A stretch of 64,000 nucleotides of DNA from Actinomadura litoris (GTDB lineage Bacteria > Actinomycetota > Actinomycetes > Streptosporangiales > Streptosporangiaceae). Within the stretch, counting starts at the first letter, position 1. Every line of letters starts with the position of its first letter. The notes beneath the pieces are model-generated. The model was not told where the DNA came from, did no database searches, and was given only the letters and a program-made list of their open reading frames with translations. The stretch is from positions 301,102 to 365,101 of the forward strand of contig NZ_WOFH01000011.1 in NCBI RefSeq assembly GCF_009733595.1. The letters are read 5' to 3'. Of the stretch, positions 31,307-38,829 are shown piece after piece. A program made the translations under genes and the position numbers.

Positions 31307-31423
31307 CTGGGGGGTCTCCTTCGTCTGGTCTGAGTGCCCGAGCGCTCCGGCCGGACGTCAAGTAGGACGCAGAGGAGACTAGCGGGGTTCGTTTTGTCCG
31401 CGCTGCCGCTTTTCTAACCGTGG

Positions 31424-32284
31424 CTAGTTGCCCCCGAGGAGCGACCCGAGCGAGAGTTCGCCCACCTGGTCCGAGGGCGGCGGGTTCACGCCGAACGACT
31501 TGCCGTAGTCGCTGTAGAGCACGGTCACCGTGCCGTTCTCGGCCTGGGACCCCGTGACCCTCGACTCCAGCTTGCGCGGCAGGTTCTGGCCGTCCGTCCA
31601 CAGGTCGAAGCTGATCTTGCCATCGCCATCGGCCTTCGGCAGCCACTTCTGGACGTTCTGGCGCGCCTGCGCGTCCAGCCGGTTCAGCGCGTCCTGCACG
31701 GTCACCGTGCCCCTGTAGTGCGTGGTCTTCACCCCGTCGATCGTCTCGGTGCCGACGCGCGAGGCGTCCTTGGAGCCGGTGAACATCTTGGTCTGCTCGG
31801 CCGGGTCCACCTGCTGGACCTGGTTGAGCAGGTCCCCGAGGTTGAGCCCGCCGCGCTGCGCGAGCTTGTTCGCGTCGACCTTCACCCACGACTTGCCGCC
31901 GCTGACGAACTGCGCCACCTGCGGGACCTTCGCGTACAGGACGTTGTCGGTGTAGATCGCCTGGCCCTTGACGCCCGGGACGTCCCGCCCGCCGAGGCTG
32001 AACTCGTCCAGCTTCGCGGTGAACTTCAGCGTCGGACGCAGCCGGAACTGGCCGTTGGCGTGGACCTGCCCACCGTTCGTCCCGGTGCTCTTCACGGTGA
32101 GGTCGGCCTTGAACGTGTCGGCCTGCCCGGTCTTCTCGGACGATTTCAGCAGCGCCTCGTTGGCGCTGAGCTTCATGTTCTCCGTCGAACCGTTCCCCGA
32201 TCCGTTGTCCCCGTTGCATCCGGACAGCACGAGCGCCGCGCCCACCGCGGTACCACCGGCCGCCACCACGATTCGTCGGTTCAT
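31424..32284 (-). CDS. LppX/LprG-like lipoprotein, paralogue of the downstream gene
   Basis: 286 residues; lipobox LSGC at the end of a short signal peptide, a Gly/Asn/Ser-rich tether (GDNGSGNGSTEN), then the same fold as its neighbour: TFKADLTVKSTG, QAIYTDNVLYAKVPQV, IDGVKTTHYRGTVTVQDAL and FDLWTDGQNLPRKLES. The strong alignment of the two proteins points to tandem duplication. GGAGGCACAACCCC provides the ribosome-binding site. Confidence 0.85.
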   Translation of the reverse strand: MNRRIVVAAGGTAVGAALVLSGCNGDNGSGNGSTENMKLSANEALLKSSEKTGQADTFKADLTVKSTGTNGGQVHANGQFRLRPTLKFTAKLDEFSLGGRDVPGVKGQAIYTDNVLYAKVPQVAQFVSGGKSWVKVDANKLAQRGGLNLGDLLNQVQQVDPAEQTKMFTGSKDASRVGTETIDGVKTTHYRGTVTVQDALNRLDAQARQNVQKWLPKADGDGKISFDLWTDGQNLPRKLESRVTGSQAENGTVTVLYSDYGKSFGVNPPPSDQVGELSLGSLLGGN

Positions 32285-32433
32285 GGGGGTTGTGCCTCCT
32301 TCGTCGCCTTCAGCTGACCCCAGTCTCGTCGCGGGCCCCCAGCGCTACATCCCCCGGTGGTACGAATGGACGCCGATCCGCTACGACCAATGGCGTACCC
32401 CCACTCGCCACCCCCTGGCGGCCGGGGCAGAGG

Positions 32434-32769
32434 TCAGCACGCGCCGGTCGCCGCGGCGGCGGCCAGCCGGGCCTCGATCACGTCGGCGGCCCTGGGGGCG
32501 CCGCCCGCGTCGCGGACGGCTTCGCGCAGTCGGCCCGGGGTCGCCTCGACCAGGGCGGGGCTCCGGCCCAGCCCGAGTTCGACGAGGCGGTCGGCGGTGG
32601 TCCGCCGCTCCGGCGTGCGGGGCACCGCCACCATCGGGGCTGGCTGCGGGACGTGCCGGTGCGCCTCGACGTTGGCCGGAAGCGGGCCGGGACCGGCCGG
32701 GTCGACGTCGCGGCCGGCCGACAGCACGACGTGGTAGGGCTCGCCGGCGAACGCCTCGACGCATGTCAA
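32434..32769 (-). pseudogene. Remnant of an MGT-family (macrolide) glycosyltransferase
   Basis: The frame contains recognisable C-domain pieces of a UGT/MGT glycosyltransferase: PYHVVLSAGRDVDPA, PLPANVEAHRHVPQPA, then directly PMVAVPRTPERRTTADRLVELGLGR, LREAVRDAG and RAADVIEARLAA. In intact enzymes (for example OleD) about 25-30 residues with the THAGxGGSxE donor-binding motif stand between VPQ and the PMxAVP segment. Here that block is missing in frame, as is a helix near the C-terminus, and the whole N-domain is absent. It cannot be a working transferase. Upstream at 32768-32782 is a TTGAT-TCG-ATCAA palindrome that may be a leftover operator. Confidence 0.7.
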
Positions 32770-32872
32770 CGCTTGATTCGATCAAACAGACACTTGATTG
32801 GATGCGCGCCGCTGCCCTGGCGACGTTGGGCTCCACCGCCGCGTTCCTGCTGCCCAGGGCCGCACGCCCATG

Positions 32873-32916
32873 AAAAAACGGCAGGGCGCCCCCGGATTCC
32901 CGGGGACGCCCTGCCG
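32873..32916 (-). terminator. Intrinsic terminator of rplK-rplA
   Basis: Stem CGGCAGGGCG / CGCCCTGCCG extended by CCCCGG/CCGGGG, followed on the minus strand by a TTTTTT run: a classical intrinsic terminator 17 bp after the rplA stop. Confidence 0.88.
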
Positions 32917-32932
32917 GTGGTCTCGCTTGGGC

Positions 32933-33649
32933 TCAGCCCTCTTCGAGCTCGGACGCGAGGTTGCGGACCGCGTTCGGGTCGAGCGGGATGCTCGGGCCCA
33001 TCGAGGTCGTCAGCGCCGCCTTCTTCACGTAGCGGCCCTTGGCGGCCGACGGCTTGAGACGCTGGATCTCCTCGACCGCCGCCGCGTAGTTCTCCACGAG
33101 CTGGCGCTCGGCGAAGGACGCCTTACCGATCACGAAGTGCAGGTTCGCGTGCCGGTCGACCCGGAACTCGATCTTGCCGCCCTTGATGTCGGACACGGCC
33201 TTCGCCACGTCCATCGTGACCGTGCCGGTCTTCGGGTTCGGCATCAGGCCGCGCGGGCCGAGGACGCGGCCCAGCCGGCCGACCTTGCCCATCTGGTCGG
33301 GCGTAGCGACGACCGCGTCGAACTCCAGGAAGCCGCCCTGGATCCGCTCGATCATCTCGTCCGATCCGACGAGGTCGGCACCGGCCTCGCGGGCCTCCTC
33401 CGCCTTCGCGCCGCCGGCGAAGACCAGCACGCGGGCGGTCTTGCCGGTGCCGTGCGGCAGGATGACGGTGCCGCGCACCATCTGGTCGGCCTTGCGCGGG
33501 TCGACGCCGAGCCGCAGCGCGACCTCGACGGTCGGGTCGAACTTGACGGCGACGGTCTCCTTGGCCAGCTTCACGGCCTCGACCGGGCTGTAGAGCCGGT
33601 CACGGTCGATCTTCTCGGCGGCGGCGCGGTAGCCCTTGCTGCGCTTCAT
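32933..33649 (-). CDS. rplA: 50S ribosomal protein L1
   Basis: L1-stalk protein that assists E-site tRNA release; 238 residues. Conserved segments MKRSKGYRAAAEKID, PHGTGKTARVLVFAGG, GPRGLMPNPKTGTVT and the terminal SMGPSIPLDP are present. It lies 69 bp after rplK and is followed by a strong terminator. Confidence 0.98.
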   Translation of the reverse strand: MKRSKGYRAAAEKIDRDRLYSPVEAVKLAKETVAVKFDPTVEVALRLGVDPRKADQMVRGTVILPHGTGKTARVLVFAGGAKAEEAREAGADLVGSDEMIERIQGGFLEFDAVVATPDQMGKVGRLGRVLGPRGLMPNPKTGTVTMDVAKAVSDIKGGKIEFRVDRHANLHFVIGKASFAERQLVENYAAAVEEIQRLKPSAAKGRYVKKAALTTSMGPSIPLDPNAVRNLASELEEG

Positions 33650-33718
33650 CTTCCGATTCCTCCAATGGAAACGTTGTGGTGCGGGCCAGCGCCGGCCCTT
33701 CCACGGTGGTGCCCCTTG

Positions 33719-34147
33719 TTACTTGACCTCGATGCCCATCGAGCGGGCGGTGCCGGCGACGATCTTCTCGGCGGCGTCGAGGTCGTTGGCGTTCAGGTCG
33801 GGCATCTTGGTCGTGGCGATCTCGCGGATCTGGTCGCGGGTCACCGAGCCGACCTTGGTCTTGTGCGGCTCGCCGCTGCCCTTCTCGACACCGGCGGCCT
33901 TCAGGATGAGCTGCGCGGCCGGCGGGGTCTTGGTGACGAAGCTGAACGAGCGGTCCTCGTAGATGGTGATCTCTACGGGGATGACGTTGCCGCGCTGGGA
34001 CTCCGTGGCAGCGTTGTACTGCTTGCAGAAGTCCATGATGTTGACGCCGTGCGGGCCGAGCGCGGTACCGACGGGCGGCGCCGGGGTGGCCTGGCCGGCC
34101 TGGAGCTGCACCTTGACCAGCGCGGCTATCTTCTTCTTCGGAGGCAT
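33719..34147 (-). CDS. rplK: 50S ribosomal protein L11
   Basis: GTPase-centre protein and thiopeptide target, 142 residues. The ATG at 34147 (MPPKKKIAALVKVQLQAG) has AAAGGGG upstream; a longer frame is not family-like. The PAPPVGTALGPHGVNIMDFC segment with the conserved prolines of the thiostrepton pocket is wild-type in appearance. Confidence 0.98.
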   Translation of the reverse strand: MPPKKKIAALVKVQLQAGQATPAPPVGTALGPHGVNIMDFCKQYNAATESQRGNVIPVEITIYEDRSFSFVTKTPPAAQLILKAAGVEKGSGEPHKTKVGSVTRDQIREIATTKMPDLNANDLDAAEKIVAGTARSMGIEVK

Positions 34148-34338
34148 GTGAACCCCTTTGTCCCATTTATCGGTGGTTCCGACTCCCGGACACCCGGGCG
34201 ACACGGCGGCTGGGACGAATCCGCCGTGTAGGAACCGTTGAAGTCTCGTGCGTCCCGCGAGCGCGGGATCTCAAGACCGGGCCGGCCCCGCGCGGCGGGG
34301 CGACCCGTCAAGGCTACGCGGTGCGCGGAGCGCTCCGG

Positions 34339-35238
34339 TCAGATCTTGGAGACCTGGTTGAACGACAGCTCGACCGGCGTCTCGCGACCGAAGATCGAAA
34401 CCAGCACCTTCAGTTTCTGCTGCTCGGCGTTGATCTCGTTCACGGTCGCGGGGAGCGTGGCGAACGGGCCGTCCATGACGGTGACGGACTCGCCGACCTC
34501 GAAGTCGACGGTCGCGGCGACCTTGGCCTGCTCCTTGGTCTTGACGACGCCCTCCTCCGGCTCGGGGGCGAGCAGGTTGGCGACCTCGTCCAGGCTCAGC
34601 GGGGACGGCTTGTTCAGCAGGCCGACGAAGCCGGTCACGCCGGGCGTGTTGCGGACGGCGGCCCACGACTCGTCGGTCAGCTCCATCCGGACGAGGATGT
34701 AGCCCGGCAGCACCTTCTCGTTGACCTTCTGGCGCTTGCCGCCCTTGATCTCGGTCACCTCGTGCTGGGGGACCTCGATCTGGAAGATGAAGTCCTCCAT
34801 GTTGAGGGTCTGGGTGCGGGTCTCGATGTTGGTCTTGACCCGGTTCTCATAGCCCGCGTAGGAGTGCACGACGTACCAGTCGCCCGGCTGGAGGCGGAGC
34901 TGCATCTTGAAGTCGGCGTAGGGGTCGGCCGGCGGACCGGCGGGCTCCTCTTCCTCCTCCTCGGCGGCCTCTTCCCCGGCTGCCCCGGCGTCTTCCCCGG
35001 CCGCGGCCTCGGCGTCGGCGCCCTCGACCGCCTCGGCGAGGTCGGCCGCGCCCTCGGCGGCCTCGGCGGGCGGCTCGTCCTCGCCCTCGGTCTTCGTGTC
35101 AGCGGGCTCGGCCTCGCCGGCGGCGACGGCAGCCTCGGCCGTCTCGTCGGCGGGCTCGGCCGCCTGGTCGGCCGCAGCAGCCGCAGCGGACTGGGCCTCT
35201 TCAACGGCCTCGTCGTAGGGCTGTGAGGACTCGGACAC
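34339..35238 (-). CDS. nusG: Transcription termination/antitermination protein NusG with long acidic N-terminus
   Basis: Couples RNAP to the ribosome or Rho. The NGN domain starts at about residue 119 (GDWYVVHSYAGYENRVKTNIETR) and the KOW domain at about 245 (FEVGESVTVMDGPFATLPATV), ending NQVSKI. The first ~115 of 299 residues are Ala/Glu/Asp-rich and disordered, including an EEEEEE run; long acidic extensions are known in actinobacterial NusG but this one is large. It follows secE by 83 bp. Confidence 0.97.
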   Translation of the reverse strand: MSESSQPYDEAVEEAQSAAAAAADQAAEPADETAEAAVAAGEAEPADTKTEGEDEPPAEAAEGAADLAEAVEGADAEAAAGEDAGAAGEEAAEEEEEEPAGPPADPYADFKMQLRLQPGDWYVVHSYAGYENRVKTNIETRTQTLNMEDFIFQIEVPQHEVTEIKGGKRQKVNEKVLPGYILVRMELTDESWAAVRNTPGVTGFVGLLNKPSPLSLDEVANLLAPEPEEGVVKTKEQAKVAATVDFEVGESVTVMDGPFATLPATVNEINAEQQKLKVLVSIFGRETPVELSFNQVSKI

Positions 35239-35321
35239 GATGACTCTTTCTCTCGTTCGGTATGCGGTGATGTAACTGGCGACGGGTGCGGCGGCGACCG
35301 ACCCGGCGAAAAGCCTGGGGA

Positions 35322-35570
35322 TCAGGCGAAGATCTGGTAGATCAGCTTCTGGAGGCCCCAGTCGGCGCCGGAGACGATGCCGACCATGACCAGCACGAAC
35401 ACGAGCGAGACCGTCGTGTAGGTGATGAGCTCCCGGCGCGTGGGCCAGATGACCTTGCGCAGTTCGGCGATGACCTGGCGCACGAAGAGGGGAGGCGTGG
35501 TCCGCTTGTGCGCGGCCCTGCCCTTGCCTTCGTCCTTCTCCGCGGCCTCGCCGCGCGTCTCAGTCGCCAT
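35322..35570 (-). CDS. secE: Preprotein translocase subunit SecE
   Basis: Small clamp subunit of the SecYEG channel, 82 residues with a charged N-terminus, the conserved amphipathic VRQVIAELRKVIWPTRRELITY segment and one transmembrane helix (VSLVFVLVMVGIVSGAD). Lies between tRNA-Trp and nusG as in most actinobacteria. Confidence 0.97.
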   Translation of the reverse strand: MATETRGEAAEKDEGKGRAAHKRTTPPLFVRQVIAELRKVIWPTRRELITYTTVSLVFVLVMVGIVSGADWGLQKLIYQIFA

Positions 35571-35692
35571 AGCCGCCGTTCACCTCATAGGTCGTGGTCC
35601 AACCACCCTGGTGGTTGTCGCGCGTGCCCGTGCCACGGGGTGCCACGGCGACCGCCGCAGCGCGGACGGCGCGGTGCGCGCACCGCACCTCG

Positions 35693-35765
35693 CAGGGCAG
35701 GAGGGACTCGAACCCCCAACCGCCGGTTTTGGAGACCGGAGCTCTACCAATTGAGCCACTGCCCT
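35693..35765 (-). tRNA. tRNA-Trp (CCA)
   Basis: 73 nt on the minus strand. Acceptor AGGGCAG / CTGCCCT with discriminator G, anticodon stem CCGGT / ACCGG around loop CTCCAAA (anticodon CCA), T-loop TTCGAGT. CCA is not encoded. Its place upstream of secE is the conserved trpT position. Confidence 0.95.
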
Positions 35766-36015
35766 TCATTCTCCGGATGGAGAACCCCGGCCACGGAACC
35801 GGGCCGTGCCCCGCCTTCAGTCTAGAACCTGCCGCCTCCGTGTGCGGACAGCCTCATATACCGACGACGCGTCACTTGGAGGGTGAGTCTACGTCCCACG
35901 GGCCCCCGCGTCGAACCAGAGCGCCGGAGATCATCGGGGCGGTGCGCGGGCGGCCCGTCCGACCGGCGCGGATATATGTCTCGGGTGAGGCGGCGGCGTC
36001 TGTAACGATAGGGAC

Positions 36016-37227
36016 ATGAGCATCGACCGTCCTCGCATCTCCAAGCGCATCGCCGCGATATCCGAATCCGCCACGCTGGCCGTCGACGCCAAGGCCAAGG
36101 CGTTGAAGGCGGCGGGCCGCCCGGTCATCGGGTTCGGCGCGGGCGAGCCCGACTTCCCGACCCCCGACTACATCGTGGAGGCGGCGGTGGCGGCGTGCCG
36201 GGTGCCGCGCTTCCACAAGTACACGCCCGCCGGCGGGCTGCCCGAGCTGCGCGCGGCCATCGCCGACAAGACCGCCCGCGACTCCGGCTACCAGGTCGAG
36301 GCCGGGCAGGTGCTGGTCACCAACGGCGGCAAGCAGGCGGTGTACGAGGCGTTCGCGGCGCTGCTCGACCCGGGCGACGAGGTGATCGTCCCGACCCCGT
36401 ACTGGACGACCTACCCCGAGTCGATCAAGCTGGCGGGCGGCGTGCCCGTGGACGTGGTCGCCGACGAGACGACCGGCTACAAGGTGAGCGTCGAGCAGCT
36501 TGAGGCCGCCCGCACCGAGCGGACGAAGGTCCTGCTGTTCGTCTCGCCGTCCAACCCGACCGGCGCGGTCTACACCCGCGACGAGGTCGAGGCGATCGGC
36601 CGCTGGGCCGACGAGCACGGCCTGTGGGTCGTCACCGACGAGATCTACGAGCACCTGGTGTACGGCGGCGCCGAGTTCCACTCGCTCCCGGTCGTGGTGC
36701 CGGAGCTGGCCGACCGGACGCTCGTCCTGAACGGCGTGGCGAAGACGTACGCGATGACGGGCTGGCGGGTGGGCTGGCTGGTCGGCCCGGCGGACGTGGT
36801 GAAGGCCGCCGCGAACCTCCAGTCGCACGCGACGTCCAACGTGGCGAACGTGTCGCAGGCGGCGGCGCTGGCGGCGGTGACCGGCGACCTGTCGGCGGCG
36901 GCCGAGATGCGCAAGGCCTTCGACCGGCGCCGCCAGACGATCGTGCGGATGCTGAACGAGATCCCCGGCGTGGTGTGCCCCGAGCCGGAGGGCGCGTTCT
37001 ACGCCTACCCCTCGGTCAAGGCGCTGATCGGCAAGGAGATCCGGGGGAAGCGCCCGCGGACGTCGGTGGAGCTGGCCTCGCTGATCCTGGAGGAGGCGGA
37101 GGTCGCGATCGTGCCGGGTGAGGCGTTCGGGACGCCGGGCTACTTCCGGCTGTCCTACGCGCTGGGCGACGACGACCTCGTCGAGGGCGTGTCGCGGGTC
37201 GGCAAGCTGCTGTCCGAGGCGGTCTGA
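36016..37227 (+). CDS. PLP-dependent class I aminotransferase (aspartate aminotransferase type)
   Basis: Transfers amino groups between aspartate-like donors and 2-oxoacids; 403 residues. Substrate/PLP residues seen: the GAGEPDFPTP substrate loop, N180 in SPSNPTG, D208 and Y211 in VTDEIYEHL, Schiff-base K243 in NGVAKTYAMTGWRVGW, and the carboxylate-binding Arg in YFRLSYA. The start has no Shine-Dalgarno sequence; TGTAACGAT lies seven bases ahead of the ATG, so the message is probably leaderless. A hairpin at 37263-37303 ends the unit. Confidence 0.95.
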   Translation: MSIDRPRISKRIAAISESATLAVDAKAKALKAAGRPVIGFGAGEPDFPTPDYIVEAAVAACRVPRFHKYTPAGGLPELRAAIADKTARDSGYQVEAGQVLVTNGGKQAVYEAFAALLDPGDEVIVPTPYWTTYPESIKLAGGVPVDVVADETTGYKVSVEQLEAARTERTKVLLFVSPSNPTGAVYTRDEVEAIGRWADEHGLWVVTDEIYEHLVYGGAEFHSLPVVVPELADRTLVLNGVAKTYAMTGWRVGWLVGPADVVKAAANLQSHATSNVANVSQAAALAAVTGDLSAAAEMRKAFDRRRQTIVRMLNEIPGVVCPEPEGAFYAYPSVKALIGKEIRGKRPRTSVELASLILEEAEVAIVPGEAFGTPGYFRLSYALGDDDLVEGVSRVGKLLSEAV

Positions 37228-37262
37228 GCCGCTCGGCGGCGCATGGAGAGGCGACCGGAGAG

Positions 37263-37303
37263 GCGACCGGCCCCGGAGGCACCCCTGCCCCGGGGCCGGT
37301 CGC
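37263..37303 (+). terminator. Terminator of the aminotransferase gene
   Basis: Perfect 14-bp arms GCGACCGGCCCCGG / CCGGGGCCGGTCGC around a 13-nt loop, 36 bp beyond the stop. Confidence 0.8.
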
Positions 37304-37386
37304 ATTCGGGACGGGGCACACCAGGGTCCCGTCCGTGGTCGGTGGAGTCCGTGGCCGGAGTTCGTGGCCGGTGGAGAGGGTCACTT

Positions 37387-37435
37387 CGGCGGGGCGTCCC
37401 GTGGCGGCCCCTCTCCGCCGTGGGACGCCCCGCCG
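37387..37435 (-). terminator. Terminator of the sigma/membrane-partner operon
   Basis: 14-bp perfect arms CGGCGGGGCGTCCC / GGGACGCCCCGCCG with an internal GGCGG/CCGCC extension, 44 bp after the stop at 37479. Faces the aminotransferase terminator, so the two convergent units are insulated. Confidence 0.75.
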
Positions 37436-37478
37436 GAGCGGGGATTCGCCTCGGGTGTCCCTCCCTTCCAGAGCCGTT

Positions 37479-38240
37479 CTAGGGACGGACCCCCTCGGCG
37501 ATTCGCATCAACTGCCCTTCCGCGGACCCGCCCGCCCGCACGATCACGCCCACGCCGGGGCGGGCCAGCCAGGACACCTGCCGCCCGGCCCGTCCGGAGC
37601 CGGGGACGTCGCTCGTGAGCGCGGGCGTCCCGTCCACGGAGGTGTGGCCGGGGACGCCGCGCACCGGGGCGAGGTCCCCGATGCCGAACCCCGTCCCCCG
37701 CACGATGGCGACCTCGACCCAGCCGCTGGGCCCGTGCCATGCGCAGGTGGTGGTCCGGCGCCCGTCCTCGCCTGTGCTCGCACACGGCTCGGACGGGGTG
37801 AGCCCGTCCGGCAGGAACGTCACCCAGTCGGGTAGACCCCGGACGGGAGGCGGCCCCGGCTTGGCCGGACGCCCCTCGGACCCGCCCCCGGATGGATGAG
37901 CGCCCGGCGAGCCGTGCGTGGGGCCCGCCCCGGGCTTCCCCTTCGCCGGTGAAGGTGCGGGGGCACCCGGGGCGGGCGGCTCCTCCGGTCGCTGGAGCAC
38001 CGAGACGCCGGTGGACGGCCGACCGCTCTCGGGCGCTCCGGCGGGCGTGGCCGTGAACGAGTGGTAGGTGGGCACGAAGGCGACGGCGGCGACGGACGCG
38101 GCGGCGACGCCCATGCCCACCCGGATCCGGGTGACCCGGCGCCGGTGGCGGCGCCGCACGTCGGCGACGAGCGAGGGCGGCGCGGTCGCGGTCGCGACCT
38201 GCTCGGCCATCGCCTTCCGTAGTTCGCTCTCCAGGTCCAT
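37479..38240 (-). CDS. Single-span membrane protein, probable partner (anti-sigma-like) of the SigE-family factor
   Basis: 253 residues. A short cytoplasmic part (residues 1-39, LESELRKAMAEQVATATAPPSLVADVRRRHRRR) precedes one transmembrane helix (~42-60), a Pro/Gly/Ser-rich linker (~65-135) and an extracellular domain with two cysteines (PCASTG ... TTTCAWHG) that probably pair. No zinc-binding anti-sigma motif (HxxxCxxC) is present. Position three bases after the sigma gene is what suggests an anti-sigma role; this is inference. Confidence 0.8.
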   Translation of the reverse strand: MDLESELRKAMAEQVATATAPPSLVADVRRRHRRRVTRIRVGMGVAAASVAAVAFVPTYHSFTATPAGAPESGRPSTGVSVLQRPEEPPAPGAPAPSPAKGKPGAGPTHGSPGAHPSGGGSEGRPAKPGPPPVRGLPDWVTFLPDGLTPSEPCASTGEDGRRTTTCAWHGPSGWVEVAIVRGTGFGIGDLAPVRGVPGHTSVDGTPALTSDVPGSGRAGRQVSWLARPGVGVIVRAGGSAEGQLMRIAEGVRP

Positions 38241-38243
38241 CGC

Positions 38244-38753
38244 TCAGCTCCCCAACGGCGCCAGGTGAGTGCCGAGGCGCTCCCGGAGCCTGGCGAGGCC
38301 CCGGGACGCCTGGCTCTTGACCGTCCCGACGGAACAGCCGAGAGCCTGCGCGGTCTCCGCCTCCGAGAGGTCCTCCCAGAAGCGCAGGACGAGCACGGCG
38401 CGTTGCCGCGGCCCGAGCTTGCGCAGTTCGTTCATGAGCGTCCCCCGTAGCTCCACGGCGTGGTCGGACGAGGCGGCCGGGGTGTCGGGCAGCCTCGCCA
38501 TCTGGATCTCCCGCAGCACCTTCCAGCGCCGGGACCGGCTGATCACGAGATTGACCAGGATCCGGCGGACGTAGGGCTCGGGATCGGTGTCGGCGTCCAG
38601 CCTTCCCCAGTGCCGGTACGCCTTCTCCAGCGCGGTCTGGAGCATGTCCTCGGCGTCCTGGTGGGCGCCGCACAGCAGCGACGCGGTTCGCAGCAGCGCG
38701 TTGCCGCGGTCCGTCACGAACTCCACGAACGACCTGTCGTCTCGACGCGCCAC
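38244..38753 (-). CDS. SigE-family ECF RNA polymerase sigma factor
   Basis: 169 residues from GTG 38753, with GGACGGAGCACA just upstream; the frame extends further but without homology. Region 2 appears as LLRTASLLCGAHQDAEDMLQTALEKAYRHW and region 4 as LGPRQRAVLVLRFWEDLSEAETAQALGCSVGTVKSQASRGLARLR, typical of the actinobacterial SigE (TIGR02983-like) group. The membrane protein gene follows at three bases. The upstream gene encodes a secreted repeat protein 76 bp away, so all three may be one unit. Confidence 0.92.
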   Translation of the reverse strand: MARRDDRSFVEFVTDRGNALLRTASLLCGAHQDAEDMLQTALEKAYRHWGRLDADTDPEPYVRRILVNLVISRSRRWKVLREIQMARLPDTPAASSDHAVELRGTLMNELRKLGPRQRAVLVLRFWEDLSEAETAQALGCSVGTVKSQASRGLARLRERLGTHLAPLGS

Positions 38754-38829
38754 TGTGCTCCGTCCGGCTGAGAGCGGATACGCCTGCCGAGGACGGGCGG
38801 CTCCCGCGCCGGAGCCGCCCGTCCGCGTC

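Noticed and set aside
32768..32873. Possible small plus-strand gene starting at an ATG near 32762
   Set aside because: Only ~36 codons, no ribosome-binding site, no conserved feature; more likely the decayed flank of the glycosyltransferase remnant.
35560..35769. 69-codon minus-strand frame before secE
   Set aside because: It reads through tRNA-Trp (GSIGRAPVSKTGGWG artefact).
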